Assembly: GCF_000426765.1 (NCBI RefSeq)
Contig: NZ_AUFZ01000003.1
Span: forward strand, 1-64,000
DNA length: 64,000 bases
From: Vibrio litoralis DSM 17657
Lineage (GTDB): Bacteria; Pseudomonadota; Gammaproteobacteria; Enterobacterales; Vibrionaceae
Reading direction: 5' to 3'
Part shown: in pieces, positions 9,142 through 20,000 of the stretch
Numbering within the stretch: the stretch's first letter is position 1
Layout: the number at the start of each line of letters is the position of its first letter
The notes under the pieces: model-generated
The model's input: only the letters and a program-made list of their open reading frames with translations
The model's database searches: none
Told to the model about the DNA's origin: nothing
Program-made: the position numbers and the translations under genes

Positions 9142-10137
9142 ATGAAAAATAAACGCCCTAGCTTACAAGATATTGCAGACGAAGTCGGTATTACAAAAAT
9201 GACCGTGAGTCGCTGCTTACGTGATTCATCCAAAGTTTCTCCCGTTACTTACCAAAAAATAATGGCGGCTATTGATAAGTTAGGTTACATCCCAAATAAA
9301 GCACCTGATTTACTCTCTCACGCAAAAAGTCATGCGATTGGAGTGTTAGTGCCCTCTTTAACCAACCAAGTATTTGCTGATGTTATCCGTGGCATTGAAT
9401 CCATAACTGAGCAGGCTGGCTACCAAACCATGCTAGCTCACTACGGCTACAGCCAAGAAATTGAAGAAGATAGAATCTCACACCTACTCTCCTATCATGT
9501 GGATGGGCTTGTGCTATCAGAAAGCCAACACAGTGAACGAACCTATCGAATGCTTCAAACCGCGGGTATTCCAGTTGTTGAAATAATGGATTTACAACCT
9601 TCCCCCATTCATCAATGTGTTGGTTTTGATAATCATAAAGCAGGCTATGAAATAACCCGTTTAATGATTCAACAAGGCCATTTGAATATTGTTTATATAG
9701 GTGCGCGATTAGATATTCGAACCCAACAAAAATTAGCTGGTTACACACAAGCAATGCGTGAGTCAAAACTAGAACCACGTAAAATTCTAACTGATGAAGC
9801 CTCATCTTACTCCTTAGGCTCAAAACTATTACATGAAACGCTAAAACAATATCCTGATGTAGATGGCGTTTTTTGTACTAACGATGATTTAGCCGTAGGT
9901 ATTGTTTTTGAGTGCCAACGTTTGGACATTTCCATTCCTGAGCAACTCGCCGTTGCTGGTTTTCACGGACATGATGTTGGACAAGCTATGCAACCTCAAC
10001 TAGCCAGTGTAAAAACCCCTAGGTTAGCTATTGGTGAGTTTGCTGCCCAACAATTAATTGACAGGCTAAATGGTATAGAAAGCCAACAATCGTGTTTTGA
10101 TCTCGGCTTTGAAGTGGTCAAGGGACAAACTATTTAA
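9142..10137 (+). CDS. gntR: Gluconate operon repressor, LacI family
   Basis: 331 residues. The LacI-type helix-turn-helix is at residues 6-27 (LQDIADEVGITKMTVSRCLR), followed by the hinge and a periplasmic-binding-protein-like effector domain starting SHAIGVLVPSLTNQVFADV. The N-terminal 85 residues closely resemble E. coli GntR, including LGYIPNKAPDLLSHAKS. It binds DNA in the absence of gluconate and releases on gluconate binding. Two palindromes of the right type, one before this gene and one between the permease and kinase genes, support this call. Confidence 0.92.
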   Translation: MKNKRPSLQDIADEVGITKMTVSRCLRDSSKVSPVTYQKIMAAIDKLGYIPNKAPDLLSHAKSHAIGVLVPSLTNQVFADVIRGIESITEQAGYQTMLAHYGYSQEIEEDRISHLLSYHVDGLVLSESQHSERTYRMLQTAGIPVVEIMDLQPSPIHQCVGFDNHKAGYEITRLMIQQGHLNIVYIGARLDIRTQQKLAGYTQAMRESKLEPRKILTDEASSYSLGSKLLHETLKQYPDVDGVFCTNDDLAVGIVFECQRLDISIPEQLAVAGFHGHDVGQAMQPQLASVKTPRLAIGEFAAQQLIDRLNGIESQQSCFDLGFEVVKGQTI

Positions 10138-10162
10138 ACGTTAAAAACTAAAGCACAAAAAA

Positions 10163-10192
10163 GTGGCCCTCAATAATCCAATTGAAGGCCAC
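10163..10192. terminator. Bidirectional terminator between gntR and the permease gene
   Basis: GTGGCCCTCAA pairs with TTGAAGGCCAC apart from one C/A mismatch. It has an A-run on the left and CTTTAATTTT on the right, so it suits both converging genes. Confidence 0.75.
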
Positions 10193-10226
10193 CTTTAATT
10201 TTATAGATATGAAACTTTTGATTAAC

Positions 10227-11570
10227 TTATAAAAAGATAGAAATTATCATTGCAACTACCGCACCTGTAGTACCGATAATGGTTTCCATCACAGTCCATG
10301 TTTTTAATGTTTGAATTTCTGTTAAACCAAAGAAACGGTTAGCAAGCCAAAATCCTGAATCATTTACATGAGACAGCACAATAGAACCACCACCGATTGC
10401 AATCGTAACGGCAGCCAGTTGAGCTCCAGATAAACCCAATGGATCGAGCATAGGAATAATCAAGCCACAGGCAGTTAACATAGCAACGGTTGCTGATCCT
10501 TGGATAACACGCACCGCTGCTGCCAAAATAAAGGCCAGCACTACTACTGGTAACCCAGAGCCTGCTAGATAATTACCTAATGCCTCACCCACTCCAGAAT
10601 CAATAAGTACTTGCTTAAATACACCACCTGCACCCGTTACTAAAATGATGATACCGGCGGGTTGTAATGCACTGCTACAAATGGCCATGATTTTTTCATT
10701 TGATACTCCACGACGCACACCTAATACATAAAATGACACTAAGCAAGCCACCATAATGGCCGTAAAAGGATGCCCTATAAATTCTAACCAATCATGCAAA
10801 GCGGTTTCTTCGCCAACAAATCGCGCTGCGATAGTCTTAAGTCCAATCATAAATAAAGGTAAGCCAATAAGGGCAATCGCAATTTTAAAGCTCGGAATAC
10901 CTTGCCCTTCACGATCGGTACCATCAAATTGTGCATGCTCAGGCAGTTCAACATGTACATGTTGAGCAATAAAGCTACCCCAAATAGGCCCGCCTAAAAT
11001 CATGGCTGGTATAGAAGCAAGTAAACCAAATAGGATCATATAACCAAAATCAGCATTTAGCTGTGATGCAACTAAGATAGGTCCAGGAGCTGGGATTAAG
11101 AAGGCTTGACAGGTCGCGATACCCGCTAAAAGTGCAATACCAATTTTAATTACACTACCGCCCCCTTTACGCACGACAGCAAAAGCAATACCAATAAGTA
11201 GAACGACCGCCACATCAAAGAACAAAGGTAAAGCACAGATAAAGCCAGTAAAGGTCATAGCCCAATTGGCATTTTTTTCACCAAAGCGATGCAACAATGT
11301 ATGAGCGATTTGATCGAGTGCCCCCGTCTCTTCCATGACTTTTCCGAACATAGCACCCAATGCAACAACAACGGCAACAAAGCCAAGTGTTCCGCCCATT
11401 CCCTTTTGAATGGTGGCTGCAATATCAGCAGGATTCATTCCTGAAAATAAACCAGCAATCATTGAAACGAGTATCAACGCAACCACAGCATGCAGGCGTA
11501 CTTTCATTACTAAAAATAGCAGAAGGACTATCGAGCCTAATGCTGTAATGATTAAAGATAAATCGGACAT
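10227..11570 (-). CDS. gntT: Gluconate permease, GntP family
   Basis: 447 residues with about 12-13 hydrophobic segments. Family landmarks are ALPLFFDVAVVLLIGIAFAV near residue 113, LLAGIATCQAFLIPAPGPILVA near 148 and the C-terminal SHVNDSGFWLANRFFG. These are proton symporters for gluconate in the inner membrane. It is transcribed away from gntK across a region with a perfect GntR-type palindrome. The gntT symbol is by analogy; gntP or gntU would fit equally well on sequence alone. Confidence 0.88.
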   Translation of the reverse strand: MSDLSLIITALGSIVLLLFLVMKVRLHAVVALILVSMIAGLFSGMNPADIAATIQKGMGGTLGFVAVVVALGAMFGKVMEETGALDQIAHTLLHRFGEKNANWAMTFTGFICALPLFFDVAVVLLIGIAFAVVRKGGGSVIKIGIALLAGIATCQAFLIPAPGPILVASQLNADFGYMILFGLLASIPAMILGGPIWGSFIAQHVHVELPEHAQFDGTDREGQGIPSFKIAIALIGLPLFMIGLKTIAARFVGEETALHDWLEFIGHPFTAIMVACLVSFYVLGVRRGVSNEKIMAICSSALQPAGIIILVTGAGGVFKQVLIDSGVGEALGNYLAGSGLPVVVLAFILAAAVRVIQGSATVAMLTACGLIIPMLDPLGLSGAQLAAVTIAIGGGSIVLSHVNDSGFWLANRFFGLTEIQTLKTWTVMETIIGTTGAVVAMIISIFL

Positions 11571-11621
11571 TCTCGTGTTACTCCATTAATTATTTTTTTT
11601 GGTTAACTTCACATTATTCAT

Positions 11622-11649
11622 AGTTACGGGTAACATGTTACCCGTAACT
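11622..11649. promoter_or_regulatory. GntR operator between divergent permease and gntK genes
   Basis: A perfect 28-bp palindrome, AGTTACGGGTAACA followed by its reverse complement TGTTACCCGTAACT. Each arm is itself a GntR-like half-site pair (GTTAC-NN-GTAAC). It lies 52 bp before the permease start and 61 bp before gntK, placed to control both directions. Confidence 0.88.
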
Positions 11650-11709
11650 TGTTAGAGTAGACACCATAAATTTATGGGAATATTGAAAAGTTAGATAGAG
11701 GTCAAAAAA

Positions 11710-12267
11710 ATGAGTAACAAAGGTCTTGGTAAAGTATTTCTGATCATGGGTGTCTCTAGTACAGGTAAATCGAGCATTGGTGAATCACTCGCCAAACAGC
11801 TAGGTGCAAAGTTTATTGATGGGGATGATTTACATCCAAAATCGAATATTTTGAAAATGGTTTCTGGTCATCCACTCAATGATGACGACCGAAAACCTTG
11901 GTTAGAGCGTATTCGTGATGCTGCATTTAGTATCGAAACGAAAAATGAATTGGGTGTCATTGTGTGCTCTGCACTAAAGCGTCAGTATCGTGATCAAATA
12001 TGTGAGGGTAACAAAAGCGTTAACTTCCTGCATTTACATGGTGACTTCGAATTAGTCAAACAACGTATGCTGGCACGAAAGGGGCACTTCATGCCAATTG
12101 AACTATTGCAAAGCCAGTTTGATACCCTCGAAATGCCAGCTAGCGACGAGCACAACGTCTTCCAAGTGGATATAGAGGGTGACTTTAATACTGTCATCAC
12201 GCGCTGCCTTCAACAAATTGACCAAATTAAGCAGAAAGATGCTCTCGCTACTGCTACTACAGCCTAA
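11710..12267 (+). CDS. gntK: Gluconokinase
   Basis: 185 residues, the usual size for the shikimate-kinase-like gluconokinases. The P-loop GVSSTGKSS is at residues 14-22 and the substrate-binding DGDDLHP at about 38-44. NDDDRKPWLERI, VCSALKRQYRD and RKGHFMP also match E. coli GntK. It phosphorylates gluconate to 6-phosphogluconate with ATP. It is the first gene of gntK-edd-eda, 16 bp from edd, under the operator at 11622. A second, more AT-rich copy lies at 62133. Confidence 0.95.
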   Translation: MSNKGLGKVFLIMGVSSTGKSSIGESLAKQLGAKFIDGDDLHPKSNILKMVSGHPLNDDDRKPWLERIRDAAFSIETKNELGVIVCSALKRQYRDQICEGNKSVNFLHLHGDFELVKQRMLARKGHFMPIELLQSQFDTLEMPASDEHNVFQVDIEGDFNTVITRCLQQIDQIKQKDALATATTA

Positions 12268-12283
12268 TAAGAGGTGATAAATA

Positions 12284-14071
12284 ATGAATAACACAATTTT
12301 AAGAGTCACTAACAATATTGCTGAACGAAGCAAAGCAACTCGTGAGGCTTACCTTAAACATATTGCAGAACTAGCAAATCAAGGTAAATCTCGGAAAAGC
12401 TTATCCTGTGGTAACTTGGCTCATACGGTTGCGGCTTGTGGTGGCTCAAAAAGCTCCATTTTAGATTTTACAACGTTGAACGTCGGTATTATTACCGCTT
12501 ACAACGATATGCTAAGTGCTCACCAGCCCTACCTCACTTATCCAGATAAAATCAAAGAGGCGCTTGCTAATGCTGGCCACAGTGCTCAAGTAGCAGGTGG
12601 TGTTCCGGCGATGTGTGATGGTGTGACTCAAGGTCAACCAGGTATGGATTTATCTTTGTTCTCTCGAGATTTAATTGCACAAGCAACAGCAATAGGCTTG
12701 AGCCACAATGCATTTGATGCAACCTTACTACTAGGCGTATGTGATAAAATTGCACCGGGTCAAATTATCGGTGCTCTCTCTTTTGGCCATGTACCCGCCG
12801 CCTTTATCCCTTCAGGACCAATGGCAACCGGAATATCCAACAGTGAAAAAGTCCAAGTAAGACAAGAGTATGCGGCAGGAAATGTTGGTGTGGCTGCACT
12901 GCAAAATATGGAATGTAACGCTTACCACTCACCAGGCACTTGTACTTTCTACGGCACCGCCAATACCAACCAACTTGTATTTGAAGCGATGGGGCTCATG
13001 CTGCCAGGCTCTGCATTTGTTTCACCGACCGATCCCCTACGTGATGAACTGACCAAAATGGCATCACTACAAATGGTCAAAGTGGCGCATGGTTCCGCCG
13101 ATTTCCGCCCAATAGGTCAAGTGGTTGATGAAAAGGCTCTAGTTAATGGACTAGTCGCATTGCTTGCTTCTGGTGGTAGTACAAACCATACCATTCATAT
13201 GATAGCGATTGCGAAAGCGGCAGGACTTATTCTTACTTGGGATGACTTTGATCACCTATCTGATGTCGTGCCACAGTTAACGAAAATGTACCCGAATGGC
13301 CCAGCTGATATTAATGCATTCCAAGCTGCTGGCGGCGTTCCAACCTTAATGAAACGCCTGGCAGAGCTAGATTTAATTCATATGGATGCCACCCCAATTT
13401 ACGGCCAAATGAGTGATTATTTAACTTCTCCTCGATTAATTGACGGTAAAGTTGTGTATCAACCAGCACAAGACAGCTCTGACCCCGATGTTATCGCCGT
13501 CAACGGTCACGTGTTTAGTCAGCAAGGTGGCTTAAAGTTACTCGACGGTAACCTAGGTCGAGGCATGATCAAAATCAGTGCCGTAGCGGAACAAGATCGT
13601 TATATCAAAGCGCCTGCGCGAGTGTTTGAATCTCAACATGATGTAGAGAAAGCTTACCAAGCCGGAGAGCTTAACCAAGATATTATTATAGTGGTTCGCC
13701 ATAATGGTCCGGCAGCAAACGGTATGCCTGAATTACATAAGTTGATGCCCATTCTGGGCAATGTCATGAAAGCTGGTTTTAAAACCGCACTGGTGACCGA
13801 TGGACGTTTATCCGGTGCTTCCGGTAAAGTTCCAGCGGCAATACACATGACACCTGAATCGGCTAAGGGGGGACCACTGTCTCGTTTACAAGATGGTGAC
13901 GTTATAGTGCTTGATGCGCAGCAAGGTACCATCATGTGTGAGTCGAATTTAGAGGCTCGTGACAGCAATGTCACCGTCAATATCAATGAGCATCTTGGTG
14001 CCGGTCGTGAGTTATTTACTATCTTTAGACAACACGTCTCTAGTGCAGAAGCTGGAGCGAGCATCCTCTAA
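12284..14071 (+). CDS. edd: 6-phosphogluconate dehydratase (Entner-Doudoroff)
   Basis: 595 residues (E. coli Edd has 603). It dehydrates 6-phosphogluconate to 2-keto-3-deoxy-6-phosphogluconate with an iron-sulfur cluster. The cluster-ligand regions GVCDKIAPG and NMECNAYHSPGTCTFYGTAN are present, as are AGGVPAMCDGVTQG, ASGGSTNHTIHMIAIA and DGRLSGASGKVPAA. The GAGGTG ribosome-binding site is well spaced. Co-transcribed with gntK. A second edd begins at 62669. Confidence 0.96.
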   Translation: MNNTILRVTNNIAERSKATREAYLKHIAELANQGKSRKSLSCGNLAHTVAACGGSKSSILDFTTLNVGIITAYNDMLSAHQPYLTYPDKIKEALANAGHSAQVAGGVPAMCDGVTQGQPGMDLSLFSRDLIAQATAIGLSHNAFDATLLLGVCDKIAPGQIIGALSFGHVPAAFIPSGPMATGISNSEKVQVRQEYAAGNVGVAALQNMECNAYHSPGTCTFYGTANTNQLVFEAMGLMLPGSAFVSPTDPLRDELTKMASLQMVKVAHGSADFRPIGQVVDEKALVNGLVALLASGGSTNHTIHMIAIAKAAGLILTWDDFDHLSDVVPQLTKMYPNGPADINAFQAAGGVPTLMKRLAELDLIHMDATPIYGQMSDYLTSPRLIDGKVVYQPAQDSSDPDVIAVNGHVFSQQGGLKLLDGNLGRGMIKISAVAEQDRYIKAPARVFESQHDVEKAYQAGELNQDIIIVVRHNGPAANGMPELHKLMPILGNVMKAGFKTALVTDGRLSGASGKVPAAIHMTPESAKGGPLSRLQDGDVIVLDAQQGTIMCESNLEARDSNVTVNINEHLGAGRELFTIFRQHVSSAEAGASIL

Positions 14072-14089
14072 TACCTATCAGATCGATTT

Positions 14090-14129
14090 TATCAGGTTGG
14101 AAAATCACACGCATTGACCCAACCTGATA
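14090..14129 (+). promoter_or_regulatory. Hairpin between edd and eda
   Basis: TATCAGGTTGG (14090-14100) pairs perfectly with CCAACCTGATA (14119-14129) around an 18-base loop. No T-run follows, so it is probably an RNA processing or stability element, or a leaky attenuator, rather than a full terminator. Confidence 0.55.
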
Positions 14130-14161
14130 TAGATACCTTTCAACAATCAGAGAATACAAAA

Positions 14162-14791
14162 ATGAATTGGACTATTTCACCTGCAAGCGTATTTCAAAGC
14201 TCTCCTATTGTCCCTGTCATGGTTATAGATGACTTAGACGATGCACTGCCTATGGCGAAAGCTCTAGCAGATGGTGGTATTTCTATCTTTGAAATCACCT
14301 TACGAACCCCTGTCGCATTAGAAGCCATTAGCCTCATTAGCACGGCAATGCCAGATGCACTTGTGGGTGCTGGCACTGTACTGAATTCAGAGCAATACGA
14401 CGCAGCCGTAAATGCGGGCGCACAATTTACTATTTCTCCAGGATACAGTGAGTCGCTATTAAAACATGCCAAACAGCACAAAGTAGCACTTATTCCAGGA
14501 GTTGCTACACCAAGTGAAGTGATGACGGCTTTAGAGCATGGTTATGACCATTTGAAGTTTTTTCCTGCCGAAGCCAACGGTGGTGCACCTGCTCTTAAAG
14601 CGATTTGTGCCCCTCTCACTCAAGTAAAGTTCTGTCCAACTGGCGGCATCAACCCGAAAAATGTTCGTGATTATCGTGCAATATCAAACGTCATGACTGT
14701 AGGGGGATCGTGGATGCTACCTGCAGATAAGATCAAGGCAAAGGATTGGCAAGGCATCACTGAACTAGTAAAAGAAGCACTCGCAATATAG
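14162..14791 (+). CDS. eda: KDPG aldolase (2-dehydro-3-deoxy-phosphogluconate aldolase)
   Basis: 209 residues from the ATG at 14162; an upstream in-frame TTG at 14114 lies inside the hairpin and is unlikely to be used. The Schiff-base lysine is in HLKFFPAEANGG near residue 133 and the catalytic glutamate in FEITLRTP near 44. It cleaves 2-keto-3-deoxy-6-phosphogluconate to pyruvate and glyceraldehyde-3-phosphate. Last gene of gntK-edd-eda; 170 bp without features follow. Confidence 0.95.
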   Translation: MNWTISPASVFQSSPIVPVMVIDDLDDALPMAKALADGGISIFEITLRTPVALEAISLISTAMPDALVGAGTVLNSEQYDAAVNAGAQFTISPGYSESLLKHAKQHKVALIPGVATPSEVMTALEHGYDHLKFFPAEANGGAPALKAICAPLTQVKFCPTGGINPKNVRDYRAISNVMTVGGSWMLPADKIKAKDWQGITELVKEALAI

Positions 14792-14960
14792 CGTAATAAA
14801 CTAAATGCCCGAATACTAATCTGAGCGTTTGTCGAGAACTCTCTTTCAGAATGATTTGGGCATGATTTCATTCCAGCCTCAAAGTCCATCTTTGCCCTTT
14901 AGATCTTGTCTAAATTGAAGATATTTAATCGCTTTTCTAGACCGAAATTACTCTCTCACA

Positions 14961-15428
14961 TTAAATCTCACCAGACCCAATTTTAGAATGTGCTTCTGTA
15001 GTAGTTTGCTTACCAAATAAAAGGTCTAGCATCATCAAGATGCGTTTTCGGTCATCGCCCCATTTATCAGTATTAATAGTGTCGGGCGCTTTAAACTCAA
15101 CCTCCCCAACCTTTCGTTCATCTTTGTAAGCATTAATTCGGGAATCGGAAATATATGTGCTTAAATCCCAACTCCATCTAGAGACGTAGATCAGAGTCAA
15201 CTCGGATGGATTCGGATGAGAGCCATCTGGCACCAGGGTGCACCTTTTAGCATTATCCAAACACCACTCTTGCATGGTATCTAGGAATATTGCCCTTGTA
15301 GCATCGTCTTTAACGATGGTTATTTCTTTTCTCTGTTCGTTTTCTTGGATTGGGTTAACTGTGTACTTCGGCGCTGAACATGCTGCTAAAAAGAGACTAG
15401 CGCTTAATACTACGGCTTTTTTAAACAT
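14961..15428 (-). CDS. Small predicted lipoprotein
   Basis: 155 residues. It has an N-terminal signal peptide with lipobox: MFKKAVVLSASLFLAAC ends at the cysteine that would be lipidated, followed by SAPKYTV. The mature part is soluble and contains two further cysteines (EWCLDNAKRC), perhaps a disulfide. It resembles uncharacterised lipoproteins of Vibrio and Shewanella (possibly the Sbal_3080 type), which I cannot confirm. Role unknown. Its neighbours are unrelated. Confidence 0.75.
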   Translation of the reverse strand: MFKKAVVLSASLFLAACSAPKYTVNPIQENEQRKEITIVKDDATRAIFLDTMQEWCLDNAKRCTLVPDGSHPNPSELTLIYVSRWSWDLSTYISDSRINAYKDERKVGEVEFKAPDTINTDKWGDDRKRILMMLDLLFGKQTTTEAHSKIGSGEI

Positions 15429-15664
15429 TACTTTTCCTTGTTTTAATTTCCATTATTAGTTCACCTCAGTAAACTGTGATCCCAAACTGTTCTTTAACCT
15501 CTATGCTAACCGAGTCACCTTGAATCGACTATCGATGGCCAGTAGCGTTCAGTGAATATTAGGCGTTAGAAACAACAGATCAATTTACACTCCCTTACTA
15601 CCGTTATTGCTACATTGTGATAAGCTCATCGACAAACATAGCACTAACAAGAAACTTAACACAG

Positions 15665-16240
15665 ATGACAGATTCAACCTTTCATAAGCAATTATCTGAT
15701 GTACTCACAAACGCTCTACTGCACCTATATCTGGAAGTAACGAAATCACAAAAGTTCTTCACAACACAAGCACGAAACCAGATCATTATTAGGTATATCA
15801 AACCATTAGTTAAAGATCGCCGCTACGCTCTAGTGAAGAAAAAACTGAAAACCATCGCTTTAATGAAGCCTGCCGGTGAATCGATTGAGAAGAGACTTAT
15901 TCAGATCGTCGATAGCTATCAATCCGTTGTTAATCCTAATGATTCAGAAAAGCTATTTCGCGTTCTCACCCATATGGAAAAAGGTGGTATCTATAGCATG
16001 CTGACCGAAAGTGATGACATGGATGATCAAGATATCCTTATGGTATCGGAAGCTCAAATTGCAGAATCATTCGACGCGGATGGCCTTATGCTTAAGCCGT
16101 TAACGCTTTTTATAAAAACGGAACATCCAGATGTTATAGAGCGTGAATTAAGTGTCCTGGGTTTCTTTTCAATATCAGCATCAACGACCCCTGAGAAAAC
16201 ATCAATGTATGAGTTTACTTTGAGTCCACTCAATACTTAA
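15665..16240 (+). CDS. DUF2913-like protein
   Basis: About 191 residues from the ATG at 15665 (a GTG at 15617 is possible but weaker). The N-terminal half is basic and helical (LYLEVTKSQKFFTTQARNQI, LVKDRRYALVKKKLKTIALM); the C-terminal part is acidic. The pattern is that of DUF2913, a family known mainly from Vibrionaceae with no known function. It is convergent with, and overlaps by 4 bp, the peptidase gene of the restriction locus, marking that locus's left edge. Confidence 0.7.
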   Translation: MTDSTFHKQLSDVLTNALLHLYLEVTKSQKFFTTQARNQIIIRYIKPLVKDRRYALVKKKLKTIALMKPAGESIEKRLIQIVDSYQSVVNPNDSEKLFRVLTHMEKGGIYSMLTESDDMDDQDILMVSEAQIAESFDADGLMLKPLTLFIKTEHPDVIERELSVLGFFSISASTTPEKTSMYEFTLSPLNT

Positions 16241-16980
16241 AAAACCAACCTGTGCCCGTGCTCTTTCAGCCACGCTTTATGTTCACGATAATCGGGCATC
16301 ACGCGCTCGACTTCTTTCCAAAAGCTTGGGGAATGGTCGTGATGGATGAGATGGCATAGCTCGTGGATCACAACATAATCCACGATACGGTTTGGCGCCA
16401 TCACAATGAGCCAGTTGAATTCTAAATCTCCATAAGAAGTGCAACTGCCCCAGCGGCTTTTAAACTCTTTAATGCGGATCACGCCGGTTTCGACACCTAT
16501 GACAGTACGGTAGCGTTCCACCTTCTCACGGATTTTCTTTTGCGCTTGGCGTAAGTACCAATTTTCTAATGACTTACGCACATAATGACGTTGTGTTTCA
16601 GGTTCTGGCACTGTCACCGTCATGCGGCCATTGAGCAGTTTTGCCCCTTTTAACTCCCCTTGCAGCACCTTTAAGCGATAGTTACGCCCAAGATAAGGAA
16701 AGGCTTCACCCGATACATAATGCTTTTCACTGGCCGGTTGGCTGGCTTGATAAATCGCGAGCTTTTCGACTATCCATTGATGCTTTGCTTCCACCAGCGA
16801 TTGAATCCGTTCATGGGCTAAAGATTTTGGCACAACAATACTCACCACGCCGTCTTCAACTTTCACCGAAGCCGTTTTACGGCGTGAAGTTCTTACGATA
16901 TGAACTTGATAACCTTGCCCTTCAATCAAATCTGCTTGTTCGGCATTGGCGGTTTTTTCATTAATTAAAGGCTTATTCAT
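16237..16980 (-). CDS. YgjP-like (DUF45 / M48-type) metallopeptidase
   Basis: 247 residues. The zinc-binding helix HELCHLIHHDHSPSFW lies near residue 205, preceded by the typical FKSRWGSCTSYGDLEFNW. Homologues are SprT/YgjP-like predicted zinc proteases. Genes of this type often end type I restriction operons, as here, 24 bp after hsdR. Its role there is unknown; protein turnover of the restriction complex is a guess. Confidence 0.85.
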   Translation of the reverse strand: MNKPLINEKTANAEQADLIEGQGYQVHIVRTSRRKTASVKVEDGVVSIVVPKSLAHERIQSLVEAKHQWIVEKLAIYQASQPASEKHYVSGEAFPYLGRNYRLKVLQGELKGAKLLNGRMTVTVPEPETQRHYVRKSLENWYLRQAQKKIREKVERYRTVIGVETGVIRIKEFKSRWGSCTSYGDLEFNWLIVMAPNRIVDYVVIHELCHLIHHDHSPSFWKEVERVMPDYREHKAWLKEHGHRLVF

Positions 16981-17004
16981 GTCAGTACTTAATCAATCCT
17001 CAAA

Positions 17005-20000
17005 TTAACCAAATTTGGTCTTCGCCAGTTCCATAAAGCGTTCTTGCAAAATATTCACCAACGCTTTGTCACCAAATGGCTGTTCTAACACGATACGCTT
17101 TATGATCTTTTTCATGCGTTTGATTTCATCTTGCTTATTAAAGAAATCAACGATCTGAGTGGCTTCTTCTAAGGTTTTCACTAACTCTTGAGTCGTGTCT
17201 TTGATTGACTCGTGAATACTGGCATCCACCACATCACCATCGCTCACATTGGTCACTTCCGTCATTAAGATGCCATAGAAAGCAAACTCCACTTCGCTAA
17301 GTCCTAAATCCTGCGCTGCTTGTTGATGACCTTGTTCAATATCGCCAGTAAACTCAAGCAACAATTCTAATTGCTCACTCCAACGTCCGGCAGTTTTTTC
17401 AATAATGTCACGCAATCGCAAGCTTAACGAACGGTAATATTCCGGGTCTTCGTCCAGGTTGATATTAATGTGATGCTTAATCGCACTTTCAATTTCAGAA
17501 GCTTTCGATTCATCGGATTTAGTGGCTTGAATGCTTTCTTTAAAATCCACTGCCAATAAATCAATCGGCGGAATTTTTGGATCAACGCCAGTACTTAAAA
17601 TATGCTCATCCACCAGTGCCCGAACCTTAGCGCCAATGTCATTCATATCTAACCCTTCATCGCGGTATTTATTTTTTGCGGCATGATGCACCTTACCTAA
17701 AAAGCGTGCATCCGCCATAAACGGCACCGCGGCGGTATCCGGTAAAATCACATTGAGTTGTTTGGCAAATTGCTTAAACGCCATATCAAACTGAGCGCGT
17801 TTGGCTTCATCTTTTAGTAACACCACATAATCATCCACATCGTCGCAAGTCATGCCTTTAAAGAAAGACATCGCGCGAGTGTGTTTAGCTTTTAGCTTAG
17901 GTATTTCATCTTTCAGGCTTTGGTAAGTGCCTTCCACATCTTCACTGCTAAACAATTCCAAAGCTTGCGTTAGCTGAGTAGCGAGACCGTAATAATCCAC
18001 CACATAACCGCACTCTTTGCCCTTATAGCTACGATTCACCCGTGCAATCGCCTGCATCAAGGTATGATCTTGCAATAAACGGTCGATATACATCACTTGC
18101 GCAATCGGGGCATCAAAGCCGGTTAAAAGCATGTCTTTCACAATCAAAAATGACGTGTTATCAAACTTCTTATCCGCTTCTTTGGTGTCTTTTGCATCGG
18201 TTCCAAAAGGCTTTTTGAAATTAGCAATCACCTGCTTTTGATGCGCTTTATCTGTGTACTTGGCAAGGTAAGCTTCATCGTTATGATTGCCTGAAATAAT
18301 CACTTCCGATAACGGCCCATTCAATTCATCCAAAGTTTGCTTATACAAGGCTGCGGCATGACGACTGCCCACCACGATCATGGCTTTGAATCCATCCGGG
18401 CGAATATGTTCTTTATAATGCTTAATAATGTCTAGGCAAACCCAACGAATGCGAGCTGGCGCTTCACGTACCGCTTTTTCCACGCCGTACTTTTGTTTGA
18501 TTTCTTGCTGTTCTTCTTTGCTGTAATCGCCAAAATATTCTTCAAACAAAGCATCGAGGGAATCCCCTGCCACTTCGGACTTCACTTCACGGCCCTCATA
18601 CAACAGCTTAACCGTCGCGCCATCTTCTACCGCTTGGTTAATCTTGTATTCATCGATATAACCACCAAACGCTTGCCCCATCTTTTGTGTTTTAAGCAAA
18701 GGCGTACCCGTAAAACCAATCTTAGGCGCATTCGGCAACGCAGCATTAATGGTTAACGCCAGACCACCAAATTGAGTCCTGTGCGCTTCATCGGCCAGTA
18801 CAATGATTTTATCGCTTGGGTTTAAATCGACGAATTCACTATTGGCTTGCTCTTTCTCAAGATCGGAGAACTTTTGCACCATGGCCGTCACCAAATCTGA
18901 GCTGTCTTTTTTCAGCAATTCTTTGAGCTGAGCCACCGAGCCTGCGTTATAAACGGTTTCGCCCTGTGCATCACGGAAGGTATTAGAAAGTTGTTCGTCC
19001 AGCTGAGTTCGGTCGGTAATAAACACCAGCTTGTATTGTTTTAAAATCGGATCACGGCGCATCTTCACCGCCAGCATCACCATAGTCAGGGATTTACCAC
19101 TGCCCTGGGTATGCCAAACTACTCCGCTTCTGTCTTTACGAGAGAGGGCTTTTCGGTCTTTACCACCCTTCAATCGCTCAATAACTTTATTCACCGCACG
19201 ATATTGCTGATAACGGGCGACTTTCTTAATCACCTTGCCATCGTCGGTCTCAAACAAAACGAAGTTCTGCAGAATATCTAAGAAGCTAGTTTTATTGAAC
19301 ATACCGGCAAGCAAACGCTGTTGAGCCGTCACATCATGATCGCTAGGCTCAGTAATGTTCTGTGCGTTAACTTCGTATAAGGCTGGCGCTTCTGCCGCTT
19401 GCAATAATTCGGTTTGAGGCGTTGTATCCACTAATAACGCGTGTTCCGGAAGTTCGATTTCTAGCTTGGCTTGGAGATTATCCAGTTTATTGCTGAGCGT
19501 TTGTTGAGTGATATGCTCTGCGGTATAAGGATAAGCATCTTTCCAATCACCATAATGCTGGCTACTTGAGCTGATGGTACCCACTTTGGCTTTATCGCGA
19601 CAAGTCGAGATCATCAATTGGTTATACCAAAACAGTTTTTCCGCCCCTTCATCGACTTCCGGTTGACGAAGATTGGCATAACGCCTCAGCTGATTCACCC
19701 CTTCACTCATCGGGCTGGCAATGTATGGCGATTTACACTCAATCACAGCCAAAGGAATACCATTCACAAAACACACAATATCGGGAATGATGTTTTGATT
19801 CAGCCCTTCGACTTTAAACTGGTTACAGCATAGAAATTCGTTATTGTCAGGATTATCGAAATCGATCAGTTTGACCGTCTGCCCTTTGCGACCTTTACCT
19901 AGATCTTGCTCAACAGACAGATATTGCACCATGGTTTGATAAAAGGCGTGGTTATATTCCATCAAGCCTGCATGATGTGGGTGAGTCACTTCACGGCTCA

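Noticed and set aside
15541..15600. Integron-like attC site suggested by TTAGGCGTTAG
   Set aside because: Only a short match; no paired R and L boxes or long imperfect palindrome, and no integrase or cassette array.
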